Assembly (NCBI GenBank): GCA_030431095.1
Contig: JAUIJU010000025.1
Coordinates: 1 to 40,212, forward strand
DNA: 40,212 nt
Source: Gammaproteobacteria bacterium
Lineage (GTDB): Bacteria; Pseudomonadota; Gammaproteobacteria; Xanthomonadales; SZUA-36
Direction: 5' to 3'
Of this stretch, positions 33,514-40,212 are shown piece by piece. The stretch's first letter is position 1; each line of letters starts with the position of its first letter. The notes beneath the pieces were generated by a model. That model was not told where the DNA came from. It worked only from the letters and a program-made list of their open reading frames with translations, and searched no databases. Made by a program: the position numbers and the translations under genes.

Positions 33514-34383
33514 TCAGTTGTGCAGCGTGCCCGCGTTGACCACGGGGCGGGCGTTTTCCTCGCCGCACAGCACCACCAGCAGGTTGCTGACCATGGCGGC
33601 CTTGCGCTCCTCGTCCAGGTCCACGATGCCGTCGCGTTCCAGTTGCTTCAGCGCCATTTCGACCATCCCCACCGCGCCGTCGACGATCTGCATGCGGGCG
33701 GCAACCACGGCCTGGGCCTGCTGTCGCTTGAGCATCGCGGAGGCGATTTCCGGCGCGTAGGCCAGGTGGCTGATGCGCGCTTCGATGACTTCCACGCCGG
33801 CCTTGCCCAGGCGGATCTGCACCTCGTCCTTGAGCTTCTCGGCGATGTCCTGCGGATCGCTGCGCAAGGCGGTGATATCGTCGTCGTGCGCCTCGTAGGG
33901 GTGCGCCGTGGCCAGGTTGCGCAGCGCGGCCTCGGACTGGATGTGCACGTAGTTGACGTAATCATCCACCTCGAACACGGCCTCGGCGGAGTCCACCACC
34001 TTCCACACCACCACCGCGGCGATCTCGATGGGGTTGCCGGATGAATCGTTGACCTTCAGCACCTCGCTCTCGAAGTTGCGCACCCGCAGGCTGACCGTTT
34101 CCTTGCTGTAGAACGGGTTGGCCCAGCGCAGGCCGGTTTCACGCACACTGCCCACGTAGGTGCCGAACAACTGCAGCACCTTGGACTGATTCGGCGCCAC
34201 CATGAAAAAACCCTTGAAGCAGATCAGCAGGATGGCGAAGGCCACGATGCTGCTGATGATTCCGACCGGGTTTTCCGCCTCGGCGGCCTGCACGAAGCCG
34301 TAGACCACTCCCAGGGTCAATACGGGCAGAACCACCAGGGCGGCGTAGCCGGAGGCGCATTTACGGACATTTTCTTCGATCAT
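33514..34383 (-). CDS. SPFH/Band 7 (stomatin-like) membrane protein
   Basis: A 289-residue protein with two closely spaced membrane segments (about 13-34 and 40-60) and an SPFH domain from about 65 to 215: [34 protein letters not shown], then [32 protein letters not shown] helical region rich in Ala, Glu and Gln ([39 protein letters not shown]) follows and ends near 289. Such proteins assemble into ring- or cage-like membrane scaffolds. No NfeD or FtsH partner is adjacent; instead a ribbon-helix-helix gene follows. ATG 34383 is preceded by GGAG and an AT-rich promoter region. Confidence 0.88.
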   Translation of the reverse strand: MIEENVRKCASGYAALVVLPVLTLGVVYGFVQAAEAENPVGIISSIVAFAILLICFKGFFMVAPNQSKVLQLFGTYVGSVRETGLRWANPFYSKETVSLRVRNFESEVLKVNDSSGNPIEIAAVVVWKVVDSAEAVFEVDDYVNYVHIQSEAALRNLATAHPYEAHDDDITALRSDPQDIAEKLKDEVQIRLGKAGVEVIEARISHLAYAPEIASAMLKRQQAQAVVAARMQIVDGAVGMVEMALKQLERDGIVDLDEERKAAMVSNLLVVLCGEENARPVVNAGTLHN

Positions 34384-34397
34384 GGCGGAGGCTCCGT

Positions 34398-34416
34398 TGA
34401 TATTGTATTGATATCA
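34398..34416. promoter_or_regulatory. Operator-like inverted repeat upstream of the SPFH gene
   Basis: TGATAT, 7 bases, ATATCA: a perfect 6-bp inverted repeat 15 bp before the SPFH start, inside an AT-rich island (34397-34430) that stands out from the GC-rich surroundings. It overlaps a minus-strand -10 candidate TATGAT at 34413-34418, so a bound protein would block transcription. The 90-bp gap to the GNAT gene holds nothing else. Confidence 0.45.
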
Positions 34417-34473
34417 TAATATATGGAAATGGAGAGTGCCAGTGTGTAGGGAACAAGGCAGGGGGCTAGAGGG

Positions 34474-35013
34474 TCACCGCAAACTCCCCCGCCGCAACAC
34501 GTACCGAACCACCCCGTACTCACTGCCCCGTCCATCTGGGCAGAACCCGTTCTTTTCCAGCACGCGGATGGACTGGCGCAGATAGGGGAAGGTCTCGGCG
34601 GTGACCTGGGTGACAGGTTCGTGACCGAAGGCCCATTGGACCAGGCGTTCCACCGCTTCGGTGGCGTAACCGACGTTCTGGAACGGCTGAGCGATGGCGT
34701 AGGAAATTTCCACCGAGCCGGCAGCGTCAGGACGGCCCTTGAAACCGCAAACACCCACCAAGCCTTCCTCGGGGCCACGCCCGACCAGGTACCAGGCGCT
34801 CCAGCCATGCTCGGCCCGGTCGCGCAATTGCTCCACGATGGCCATCACCGCCGGCCGTGAATGATGCTCGGGTGGCCATTCAGGGGGCACAGGCACGCCC
34901 AGCGCGGCGCCCAGGGCGCCGTTGCCGTCCAGGTCCGCGCCACCCAGTTCGATGGTGGCGGGCACCAGGTAAAGGCGCGGTGAGTCCAGGGCGCTGTGGG
35001 CCGGCCGGCTCAC
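34474..35013 (-). CDS. GNAT-family N-acetyltransferase (RimJ/RimL-like)
   Basis: A 179-residue GCN5-related acetyltransferase. The core is seen as WSAWYLVGRGPEEGLVGVCGFKGRPDAAGSVEISYAIAQPFQNVGYATEAVERLVQWAF, where QPFQNVGYATEA is the acetyl-CoA pyrophosphate loop (R/QxxGxG/A variant), and the late VTAETFPYLRQSIRVLEKNGF matches motif B of the RimJ/RimL group. The substrate is unknown. The start is GTG 35013, which shares GTGA with the kdkA stop, so the genes are coupled; an open frame extending to 35076 is inside kdkA and is rejected. Confidence 0.85.
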   Translation of the reverse strand: MSRPAHSALDSPRLYLVPATIELGGADLDGNGALGAALGVPVPPEWPPEHHSRPAVMAIVEQLRDRAEHGWSAWYLVGRGPEEGLVGVCGFKGRPDAAGSVEISYAIAQPFQNVGYATEAVERLVQWAFGHEPVTQVTAETFPYLRQSIRVLEKNGFCPDGRGSEYGVVRYVLRRGSLR

Positions 35014-35711
35014 CCGTCGTGCCCCTGGAGAAGTTGTTTCCAGCACGGCTCCAGAGCCGGGCCGCCCGCCGGCCACAGCTTTTGCAGGGATCGGTACAGG
35101 CGCGCCAGTTGCCCGGCGCCGTCGCCCGGACGCGCGGGTTCGTAACGGGACGCGTCAAGGTCGATGATCCAGGCCTCGCCGGTCTTTTCGTGCACCAGGA
35201 TATTGCGTGCGTTCAGGTCCGCATGATCCATGCCCGCGTCGAAGAAAGACCGCAGTGCGGCGCCCAGTCGGCGCCAGTCGAACCCGGGGTCGCCGAAATG
35301 TCCGGGCAGGGCCCGTGCCGGAGCGATGCGACGGGTCAGCAACGCCGCACGGTAGAACAGGCCGTCGCGATCACACAGCGCGGCCAGGGGCGCCGGCACA
35401 TTCAGGCCGTCATCCGCCATGCGCCGCAGCAGGTCGAATTCGCGAAACGGGCGACTGGCCGCCAGGCCGCGGTACAGGTAGCGATCGCGGTTGAAACGCG
35501 CCACCATGCCGCCGCGCAGGTAGCGCCGAAGCACCGCGGCGCCGAAGGGGGCGTCGATGAAAAACGAGGTGCCCCGCCCCGGCGCCGAGCCCGCCAGGGC
35601 ATGCGCCCGCCGCCAGTGCCCGGGGTCGAACAGATCGACTACCCCGGCGGGCATCACGTCGGCGTCATATACAATGGACGCTGAACCTTGCTGGACGGTG
35701 ACTGGCTTCAT
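35010..35711 (-). CDS. kdkA: 3-deoxy-D-manno-octulosonic acid kinase
   Basis: An inner-core LPS kinase that phosphorylates Kdo. The 233-residue protein has a small-kinase fold with a glycine-containing strand GTSFFIDAPFGAAVLRRYLRGGMVARFNRDRYLY, the catalytic loop MDHADLNARNILVHE (Asp as base, Asn as metal ligand) and the DFG-equivalent WIIDLDASRY. These are KdkA/InaA-type features, and the following opposite-strand glycosyltransferase of LPS type fits. Its ATG at 35711 (MKPVTVQQGSASIVYDADVMP) overlaps the complementary ATG of that gene within the four bases CATG. WaaP-type heptose kinases are relatives; length favours KdkA. Confidence 0.88.
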   Translation of the reverse strand: MKPVTVQQGSASIVYDADVMPAGVVDLFDPGHWRRAHALAGSAPGRGTSFFIDAPFGAAVLRRYLRGGMVARFNRDRYLYRGLAASRPFREFDLLRRMADDGLNVPAPLAALCDRDGLFYRAALLTRRIAPARALPGHFGDPGFDWRRLGAALRSFFDAGMDHADLNARNILVHEKTGEAWIIDLDASRYEPARPGDGAGQLARLYRSLQKLWPAGGPALEPCWKQLLQGHDG

Positions 35712-36801
35712 GGACGGGACCTCGCAGCCTATTGTGCGGTTGGATGCCCCCCCGGACAACATCTGCATTCTGCGCCTGTCCGCGCTGGGAGACGCCACCC
35801 ACACCGTGCCCGTCGTGCGCGCCCTGCGCGCAGCCTGGCCCGACACGAAGCTCACCTGGATCATCGGCAAGCTCGAGCACAAGCTGCTGTCGCGCCTGGA
35901 AGGCGTGGAATTCATCGTGTTCGACAAACGCGGCGGCGTCGGCGCCATCGGCAACCTTCGCCGCCAGCTGAAGGGGTGTCACTTTGACCTGCTGCTGCAC
36001 ATGCAGGTCGCCCTGCGCGCCAACGTGCTCAGCCGCCTCGTCAGCGCGCCGGTCCGACTGGGCTGGGATGCGGTCCGCTCGCGTGACCGCCACACCTGGT
36101 TCACCACGCATCGCGTGGCCCAGGTGCCCTTTCAGCACCAGGTGCAGGGCTTCCTGGAGTTTCCGCGGGCCCTGGGCATCGCGGTTGACGAGCCGACCTG
36201 GGACCTCCCCGTCGGCGAGGACGATCGGGCCTGGGCGGCCGCGCAACTGCCCGATGGGGCACCAATCCTCCTGCTCAGCCCCTGCTCCAGCCACGCCCTG
36301 CGCAACTGGTCCGCCGAGCGCTACGCCGCCGTCGCCGACCACGCAGCCGGCGAGCGGGGCATGCAGGTCGTGCTCAGTGGTGGGCCGAGCGACCCCGAGC
36401 GCGCCATGGCCGCCGCCATCCAGGGCGCCATGCGGCACGAGGCGATCAACCTCGTCGGTCGGGACACCCTCACCCAGTCCCTGGCCGTGATGGAACGCGC
36501 CGCCGTACTGCTGACACCGGACTCGGGCCCGGCCCACATGGCCTCGGCGCTGGGCACCCCGGTGGTCGGTCTGTACGCCGCCACCTGGGCGCGCCGCAGC
36601 GGGCCCTACCGCTTCCTGGACCTGTGCGTGGACCGCTACGCCGAGGCCGCCCGCCGGTTTCGCGGCAAGGAACCCGAAGCGCTGCGCTGGGGGCACCGGA
36701 TCGAGGAGCCCGGGGTGATGGACCTGGTGGAAGTGGGGGATGTGATTGGGAAGGTGGAGGAAGCGATACAGATATCGGGGGGTGGAGACGGGAGAAGGTA
36801 G
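35710..36801 (+). CDS. Glycosyltransferase family 9 (LPS heptosyltransferase-like)
   Basis: Predicted ADP-heptose:LPS heptosyltransferase, a GT-B enzyme at the inner membrane that extends the LPS core. 363 residues. Family landmarks: NICILRLSALGDATHTVPVVRALR near the start, LLLSPCSSHALRNWSAERYAAVADHAA at the domain junction, and the donor-binding VLLTPDSGPAHMASALGTPVVGLYA. WaaF, WaaC and WaaQ cannot be told apart by eye. The ATG at 35710 overlaps the divergent kdkA start; GTG 35734 would give a more usual short N-terminus. A TACAAT at 35670-35675, inside kdkA, is a possible -10. The last ~25 codons are purine-rich and low in complexity. Confidence 0.88.
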   Translation: MDGTSQPIVRLDAPPDNICILRLSALGDATHTVPVVRALRAAWPDTKLTWIIGKLEHKLLSRLEGVEFIVFDKRGGVGAIGNLRRQLKGCHFDLLLHMQVALRANVLSRLVSAPVRLGWDAVRSRDRHTWFTTHRVAQVPFQHQVQGFLEFPRALGIAVDEPTWDLPVGEDDRAWAAAQLPDGAPILLLSPCSSHALRNWSAERYAAVADHAAGERGMQVVLSGGPSDPERAMAAAIQGAMRHEAINLVGRDTLTQSLAVMERAAVLLTPDSGPAHMASALGTPVVGLYAATWARRSGPYRFLDLCVDRYAEAARRFRGKEPEALRWGHRIEEPGVMDLVEVGDVIGKVEEAIQISGGGDGRR

Positions 36802-36822
36802 ACGGCAGAGGGGAGCTATCTT

Positions 36823-37896
36823 CTACAGGGAAACCACCCGCTCTCCCATCTCCTCCTGCTCCTCGGCCAACGCTGCCGCCCCCCCGGAACCGCCCGACCA
36901 GTCGATCTGCGTCTGGAAACTCAGAAACCGCTCCGTCGAACGCTGCCAGCTGTGATCGAGCGCGAATTCGATGCAGGCGTCGCTGTCGAGTTCCAGGGCC
37001 TTGAAAAAGGCCGACGCCAGGTCCTCGTCGAGGTAGCCCGTGGAGCCGGGAATGACCAGGTCCTGCGGGCCGGGCACGGGATAGGCGGCGATGGGCACGC
37101 CGCAGGCCATGGCCTCGAGCATGACCAGGCCGAAGGTGTCGGTACGGCTGGGGAACACGAAGACGTCGGCGGCGGAAATCAGGCCGGCCAGTTCCTCGCC
37201 GAACCTCGGCCCCAGGAAATGGGCGTCGGGGTACTCGCTTTTGAGCTTGTCCAGGTCTGGGCCACCGCCGATCACGACCTTCGAACCCGGCAGGTCCAGG
37301 TCCAGGAACCCGGGAAGCCCTTTCTCCACCGCGACCCGGCCCACGAACAGGCTGATGGGCCGCGGCAATTCCAGCGCGCCCTTGCCACGCGGGTAGAACA
37401 GACGGGTGTCCACTGCGCCCGGCCAGACCTCGAGGTGCCTGAAGCCCTTTTCCTCGAGCTCCATCTTTTGGGTCCTGGTGCGCACCAGGGTGACCCGCGC
37501 CGGCGCGTGGAAATCCCGCAGGATCCCGTAGGTGAAACCCAGCGGAATCGGCGCACGCATTCTCAGGTACTCGGGAAAACGCGTGTGCAGGGAGGTGGCG
37601 AACGGCATGTGATGGCGCATGCAGTACTTCCGCGCCGCCCGCCCGAGAGGGCCTTCCGTGGCGATGTGAATGACGTCCGGCTGTCGCGATTCCAGGATTC
37701 GCGCCACCTTCCGGTAAGGCGCAATCGAAAGTCGAATCTCCCGATAACCCGGGCAGGGCACGGACCTGAACTGGTCCGGGGTGATGGTGGTCACGTCCAC
37801 GCCCCGCTCGCGCAGGTGCTCGCTGGTATTGCGCATGGTGGTGACCACGCCGTTGACCTGCGGCGCCCAGGCGTCCGTGACCAGGGCGAGCTTCAC
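36823..37896 (-). CDS. agt: Glycosyltransferase family 4, probable diacylglycerol glycosyltransferase (Agt-like)
   Basis: A 357-residue GT-B enzyme. The N-terminus LVTDAWAPQVNGVVTTMRNTSEHLRERGVDVTTITPD is typical of the SqdX/MgtA group that glucosylates lipids. The donor site PSRTDTFGLVMLEAMACGVP is a D(x7)E form of the usual E(x7)E. It starts at GTG 37896, sharing GTGA with the stop of the phosphoesterase gene. In many marine and soil bacteria a gene of this type directly follows plcP: PlcP makes diacylglycerol from phospholipid and Agt adds sugar, replacing phospholipid under phosphate starvation. I assign that role from gene order and the Pho box; an LPS or mannosyl-lipid role remains possible. 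Confidence 0.75.
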   Translation of the reverse strand: MKLALVTDAWAPQVNGVVTTMRNTSEHLRERGVDVTTITPDQFRSVPCPGYREIRLSIAPYRKVARILESRQPDVIHIATEGPLGRAARKYCMRHHMPFATSLHTRFPEYLRMRAPIPLGFTYGILRDFHAPARVTLVRTRTQKMELEEKGFRHLEVWPGAVDTRLFYPRGKGALELPRPISLFVGRVAVEKGLPGFLDLDLPGSKVVIGGGPDLDKLKSEYPDAHFLGPRFGEELAGLISAADVFVFPSRTDTFGLVMLEAMACGVPIAAYPVPGPQDLVIPGSTGYLDEDLASAFFKALELDSDACIEFALDHSWQRSTERFLSFQTQIDWSGGSGGAAALAEEQEEMGERVVSL

Positions 37897-38729
37897 GCGG
37901 CGAGCCCTTCCCCGGCATCGTCCCAGAGTTCACCCTGGTTATCGCCACTCACGACTTTCACCCGGCGGGCATGTTCGCGCCACTCGAGAAGCTCCACCGT
38001 ACCGTCCTGTCGCTCGACCAGTGCGGTGCAACTTTCCACCCAGTCTCCGCAGTTCATGTACTGAATGTCGTGCATCTCGGAAATCTCCGCGTGGTGGATG
38101 TGCCCGCAGACCACGCCATCCACGCCGCGCTCCGCCGCGGCCCGGACCACGGCTTCCTCGAAGCTGGAGATATAGCTCACCGCGTTCTTGACCTTGTGCT
38201 TGAGGAAGGCCGCCAGCGACCAGTAATCACGGCCCAGCAACCGCCGGGCGCGGTTGATGCCGGTGTTCATGCGCAACAGCATGTCGTAGGCCCAGGAGCC
38301 CAGCTTGGCCAGCCATTTGGAACAGCGCACAACGCTGTCGAACTGGTCACCGTGCAGCACCAGGAAACGCCGGCCGTCACCGGTCTCGTGGATGACCTGG
38401 TCCTGGATTTCGATGCAGCCGAACATCATTCCATCAAAGGGTCGTACCGCTTCGTCGTGGTTGCCGGGCACGAACACCACCCGCGTGCCGTTACGCGCCT
38501 TATCACAGAATTTCAGGAGCACGTCGCTGTGGGATTTCGGCCAGTGGCGGCGTTTCTTCATGTACCAGAAGTCGACGATGTCGCCGACGAGGTACAGGGT
38601 TTCACATTCGGTTCGGTCGAGAAAGTCGAGGAGAAAGCCGGCGCTGCACCCGTGGAATCCGAGGTGCACGTCGGAAATGAAGACCGTCCTGCAGCGTACT
38701 TTCGTGTCGAGCGGGACCAGGGTGCTCAT
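37893..38729 (-). CDS. plcP: Calcineurin-like phosphoesterase, probable phospholipase C PlcP
   Basis: A 278-residue metallophosphoesterase with every metal motif: FISDVHLG (Asp20, His22), LVGDIVDFW (Asp50), VPGNHD (Asn90, His91), LHGDQFD (His126) and CGHIHHAE (His210, His212). It would usually be annotated UDP-2,3-diacylglucosamine diphosphatase (LpxH-like). Experimentally studied PlcP proteins carry the same label and instead cut phospholipids to diacylglycerol in phosphate-starved cells. The downstream coupled glycosyltransferase and the four-repeat Pho box upstream favour PlcP. The ATG at 38729 has a strong GGGGAG ribosome site. No signal peptide, as expected for a cytosolic-face enzyme. 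Confidence 0.8.
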   Translation of the reverse strand: MSTLVPLDTKVRCRTVFISDVHLGFHGCSAGFLLDFLDRTECETLYLVGDIVDFWYMKKRRHWPKSHSDVLLKFCDKARNGTRVVFVPGNHDEAVRPFDGMMFGCIEIQDQVIHETGDGRRFLVLHGDQFDSVVRCSKWLAKLGSWAYDMLLRMNTGINRARRLLGRDYWSLAAFLKHKVKNAVSYISSFEEAVVRAAAERGVDGVVCGHIHHAEISEMHDIQYMNCGDWVESCTALVERQDGTVELLEWREHARRVKVVSGDNQGELWDDAGEGLAA

Positions 38730-38756
38730 GCCGCTTCTCCCCTGTGGGTTGGCCGC

Positions 38757-38812
38757 AGGATAGGCAGAGGAAATGACAGCCCCATGAATGGCAGATGACG
38801 ATTGGATGACAA
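38757..38812 (-). promoter_or_regulatory. PhoB-dependent promoter: tandem Pho box plus -10
   Basis: Reading on the minus strand, four 7-mers begin at an exact 11-bp period: TTGTCAT (38806-38812), TCGTCAT (38795-38801), CATTCAT (38784-38790) and CTGTCAT (38773-38779), matching the Pho-box half-site CTGTCAT at 6, 5, 5 and 7 of 7 positions with 4-bp spacers. Ten base pairs after the last repeat comes TATCCT (38757-38762), the -10 distance known for PhoB-activated promoters, and no -35 box is needed. A fifth CCGTCAT lies at 38836-38842. Farther upstream, 38843-38926 shows only purine-rich sequence. Confidence 0.75.
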
Positions 38813-38926
38813 ATCAAGGACTTAGGGAAGATTCGATGACGGTAAGATGTTGATTAGGGGAAGTATTTTTCCTGTTTATTCAAGTTGGGAAGAAGGAAGG
38901 CGGGAGGCAGGAAGGCGATGCGCATC

Positions 38927-39598
38927 TCAGCGCGGCAGGAAGTCGGTGTACACGAATCGGCCGTCAGTGTGGCGCTTGCCGCGCCGCACCCTGAGCCGCC
39001 CTTCAAACATGGGCCCGGCGGTGACCAGGGTGTGGAACTCGCCGTTCTCGCCGCAGGGGTCCGCCCCCCCGGGCAGGTCGTCCAGCAAAGCCCGGTCGAA
39101 AGCACGGCCGCTGAGGGACGGGTCCAGCTGTTCGCTGTCAACGCAGCTCAGACAGGCCTGTAGACCGCTGTCGATCATGGCCAGGGCCAGGGCTCGCGTG
39201 TCGCGTCCGAACAGGGGAAACACCGGCTCCAGGCCCAGCTCCGACACCTGTCGTTCGCGGTAGGCGCGGATATCTTCCAGGAACAGGTCACCGAAGATCA
39301 CGTGGGTCACGCCGCGTTCCAGTCTGAGCCGGGTCAGCGCCTCGCCCAACCGCTGTTCGTAGTCAGCGTTGGCACAGGGCCATGGCAGACCGATCTCGAC
39401 CAGGGGCAGACCAACGGCGCGCGCCTGGCCGCGCAGCAGCTCACCGCGAACACCATGCATGGCCACGCGGTCGACTTGTGCGTTGAGGGTGGTCAACAGT
39501 CCCACCACCTCCAGTTCACCCGTGGCGAGCACTTCGTGCAGGGTCCAGGCCGAATCCTTGCCGCTGGACCAGCTCATGATGGCCCTAGGCCTTGACAT
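38927..39598 (-). CDS. DUF71/COG2102 ATP-pyrophosphatase (Dph6-related, bacterial B12 group?)
   Basis: A 223-residue PP-loop enzyme: SWSSGKDSAW at residues 9-18 binds ATP, and PCGENGEFHTLVTAGPMFEG near 185-204 is the family's second signature. In eukaryotes this family (Dph6) makes diphthamide; bacteria have no diphthamide, and one bacterial subgroup has been predicted to act in corrinoid salvage because it clusters with B12 uptake genes. The TonB receptor two genes upstream supports that reading. It overlaps the preceding small gene by 14 bp. ATG 39598 is used; a second in-frame ATG at 39577, just before SWSSGKDS, is also possible. Confidence 0.85.
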   Translation of the reverse strand: MSRPRAIMSWSSGKDSAWTLHEVLATGELEVVGLLTTLNAQVDRVAMHGVRGELLRGQARAVGLPLVEIGLPWPCANADYEQRLGEALTRLRLERGVTHVIFGDLFLEDIRAYRERQVSELGLEPVFPLFGRDTRALALAMIDSGLQACLSCVDSEQLDPSLSGRAFDRALLDDLPGGADPCGENGEFHTLVTAGPMFEGRLRVRRGKRHTDGRFVYTDFLPR

Positions 39599-39848
39599 GA
39601 CGCCGTTTCAGGTAGCGCGTGGCCAGCCAGTGGCCGCCGAAGATCAACGCCACGAACACCAGGATCCGCCAGTCGTAGAAACCGGTGATGGCATCGCCGA
39701 TCGCCAACGGGATCAGCGGAAACACCCAGGCGAAGCGCGGCGGACACCAGGCGCCTGCGAACAGTCCGATGCCACCGATGGGCGTCACGCTCCAGGGGTG
39801 CGGCAGCCAGCGCAACAACACGGCCACGGCAATGAACAAATAATGCAC
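39585..39848 (-). CDS. Small membrane protein, DUF6580-like
   Basis: An 87-residue hydrophobic protein with three membrane segments: YLFIAVAVLLRWLPH, SVTPIGGIGLFAGAW...FPLIPLAIGDAITGFY, and ILVFVALIFGGHWLATRYLKRRH. The motif VTPIGGIGLFAGA followed by PLxPLAIGDAITGFY is familiar from small putative transport-associated proteins labelled DUF6580. The start is GTG 39848 with a good GGGAGGA ribosome site; the longer frame to 39887 reads into a palindromic repeat and is rejected. Placed between a TonB-dependent receptor and a DUF71 ATPase, it may be a membrane component of corrinoid uptake; this is inference. Confidence 0.78.
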   Translation of the reverse strand: MHYLFIAVAVLLRWLPHPWSVTPIGGIGLFAGAWCPPRFAWVFPLIPLAIGDAITGFYDWRILVFVALIFGGHWLATRYLKRRHVKA

Positions 39849-39863
39849 GGCGTCCTCCCGTTT

Positions 39864-39905
39864 GGGGTCGGATCCAGTTAAATCCATTTAACTGGATCCG
39901 ACCCC
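39864..39905. repeat. Perfect 20-bp palindrome (REP/RAYT-type element)
   Basis: Two 20-base arms (39864-39883 and 39886-39905), perfectly complementary, separated by CC, beginning GGGGTCGGATCC. It sits in the 62-bp gap between the TonB receptor stop and the small membrane gene. Similar GGGGTC(A/G)GA palindromes are dispersed repeats mobilised by REP-associated tyrosine transposases in other proteobacteria; whether this one is repeated elsewhere cannot be seen here. It may also stabilise the receptor mRNA 3' end or reduce read-through. No T-tract. Confidence 0.7.
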
Positions 39906-39910
39906 GCTTT

Positions 39911-40212
39911 TCAGAAGTTGAAGCGGCCCCGCAGGCCACCGTAAAAGGCCACGCCCGGGCGCGCGTAACCCAGGACTTCCTCGTAGTCTTCGTCGGTCAG
40001 ATTGCTCACGCGGGCGGTCAACTCCAGTGCGTCGGTCAGGCGCCAACCGCCGGCAAGGTCCACCACGGTGTAGCTGTCCAGCGGCACGTTGCTGCTGACG
40101 AACGTCGTCGGGTCGTAAAAGGTGTCGAGCTGCTCACCGGTGTAGTTCACGTTCAGGTTCAGGTAGGCGCGATCGGCGGCGAATCGCCAGTCGGCGTTCA
40201 GGCTGGCCATGT
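39911..40212 (-). CDS. TonB-dependent receptor, C-terminal end (cut by window edge)
   Basis: The last ~100 residues of an outer-membrane beta-barrel. Alternating strands are visible (YLNLNVNYTGEQLDTFYD, SYTVVDLAGGWRLTDALELTARVSNLTDEDYEEVLGYARPGVAFYGGLRGRFNF), with VSNLTDEDYEEVLGYARPG the standard TonB-receptor penultimate motif and a terminal Phe for Bam recognition. The wording VSNLTDEDYEEV.GYA.PG is typical of BtuB-like cobalamin receptors. The start and any riboswitch lie right of the window. With the next two genes it suggests corrinoid uptake. Confidence 0.88.
   Translation of the reverse strand, partial: MASLNADWRFAADRAYLNLNVNYTGEQLDTFYDPTTFVSSNVPLDSYTVVDLAGGWRLTDALELTARVSNLTDEDYEEVLGYARPGVAFYGGLRGRFNF

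Noticed and set aside
34384-34445. Sigma-54 promoter (TGGCAC upstream of the SPFH gene)
   Set aside because: The -12 GC element is missing at the correct spacing (ATTTC instead of TTGCA).
36740-36830. Purine- and G-rich 3' end of the GT9 gene as a G-quadruplex or recombination hotspot
   Set aside because: It has G runs but irregular spacing, and such ends are common in GC-rich genes; no further support.
37893-38729. Naming the phosphoesterase LpxH
   Set aside because: Motifs cannot separate LpxH from PlcP, but the coupled glycosyltransferase and the Pho box favour PlcP.
38881-38926. GGAAGG-rich tract after the DUF71 gene as a repeat element or terminator
   Set aside because: Only short imperfect repeats (GGAAGGCG twice) and no stem or T-tract.

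Overview
The window is a GC-rich (roughly two-thirds G+C by eye), densely coded bacterial chromosome segment. A complete system-I cytochrome c maturation operon (ccmABCDEFGHI), the queA/tgt/yajC/secD order, the divergent trmJ-suhB pair, kdkA next to a family-9 glycosyltransferase, and TonB-dependent uptake all point to a Gammaproteobacterium. The long secreted subtilase with C-terminal repeats resembles those of the Xanthomonadales/Wenzhouxiangella side of the class; that placement is an inference. I see no insertion sequence, prophage, CRISPR array, tRNA or rRNA. Genes are packed with 4-base stop/start overlaps, and many starts are GTG or TTG followed by A.

Layout. 1-4047 (minus): wobble-base modification and Sec genes (queA, a CmoB-like methyltransferase, tgt, yajC, secD cut by the window edge). 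4155-7641 (plus): kynurenine pathway genes kynB-kynU-kmo. 7675-13217 (minus): glutathione reductase followed 5 bp later by a 1391-residue exported subtilisin-like protease. 13346-19978 (plus): ccmA to ccmI, including a 49-residue ccmD. 19997-20325 (minus): a candidate structured non-coding RNA with its own promoter-like sequence and an intrinsic terminator, downstream of trmJ. 20371-22750: divergent trmJ and suhB, then a 2-oxoglutarate/Fe(II) oxygenase. 22741-28644: an operon speB-puuD-sulP-membrane protein A (minus) with a paralogous membrane protein B divergent at its other end. 28737-32298: a putrescine-type aminotransferase, divergent from a D-glutamate catabolism pair (dgcN-dgcA) and a beta-propeller-like protein. 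33337-34383: an SPFH membrane protein and a tiny ribbon-helix-helix protein. 34474-36801: a GNAT acetyltransferase, Kdo kinase and LPS-type glycosyltransferase. 36823-38812: a phospholipase C-like phosphoesterase and a glycosyltransferase behind four PhoB-box repeats. 38927-40212: the end of a TonB-dependent receptor, a small DUF6580-type membrane protein and a DUF71/COG2102 ATP-pyrophosphatase, an arrangement that suggests corrinoid uptake and salvage.

The two observations I rate highest are (1) the plcP-agt operon with a tandem Pho box placed exactly 10 bp before a -10 element, which predicts phosphate-starvation lipid remodelling, and (2) the candidate ncRNA between ccmI and trmJ, with several perfect stems and pyrimidine-rich, anti-Shine-Dalgarno-like loops. 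The pair of paralogous four-helix membrane proteins around the SulP-STAS-cNMP transporter is a third.
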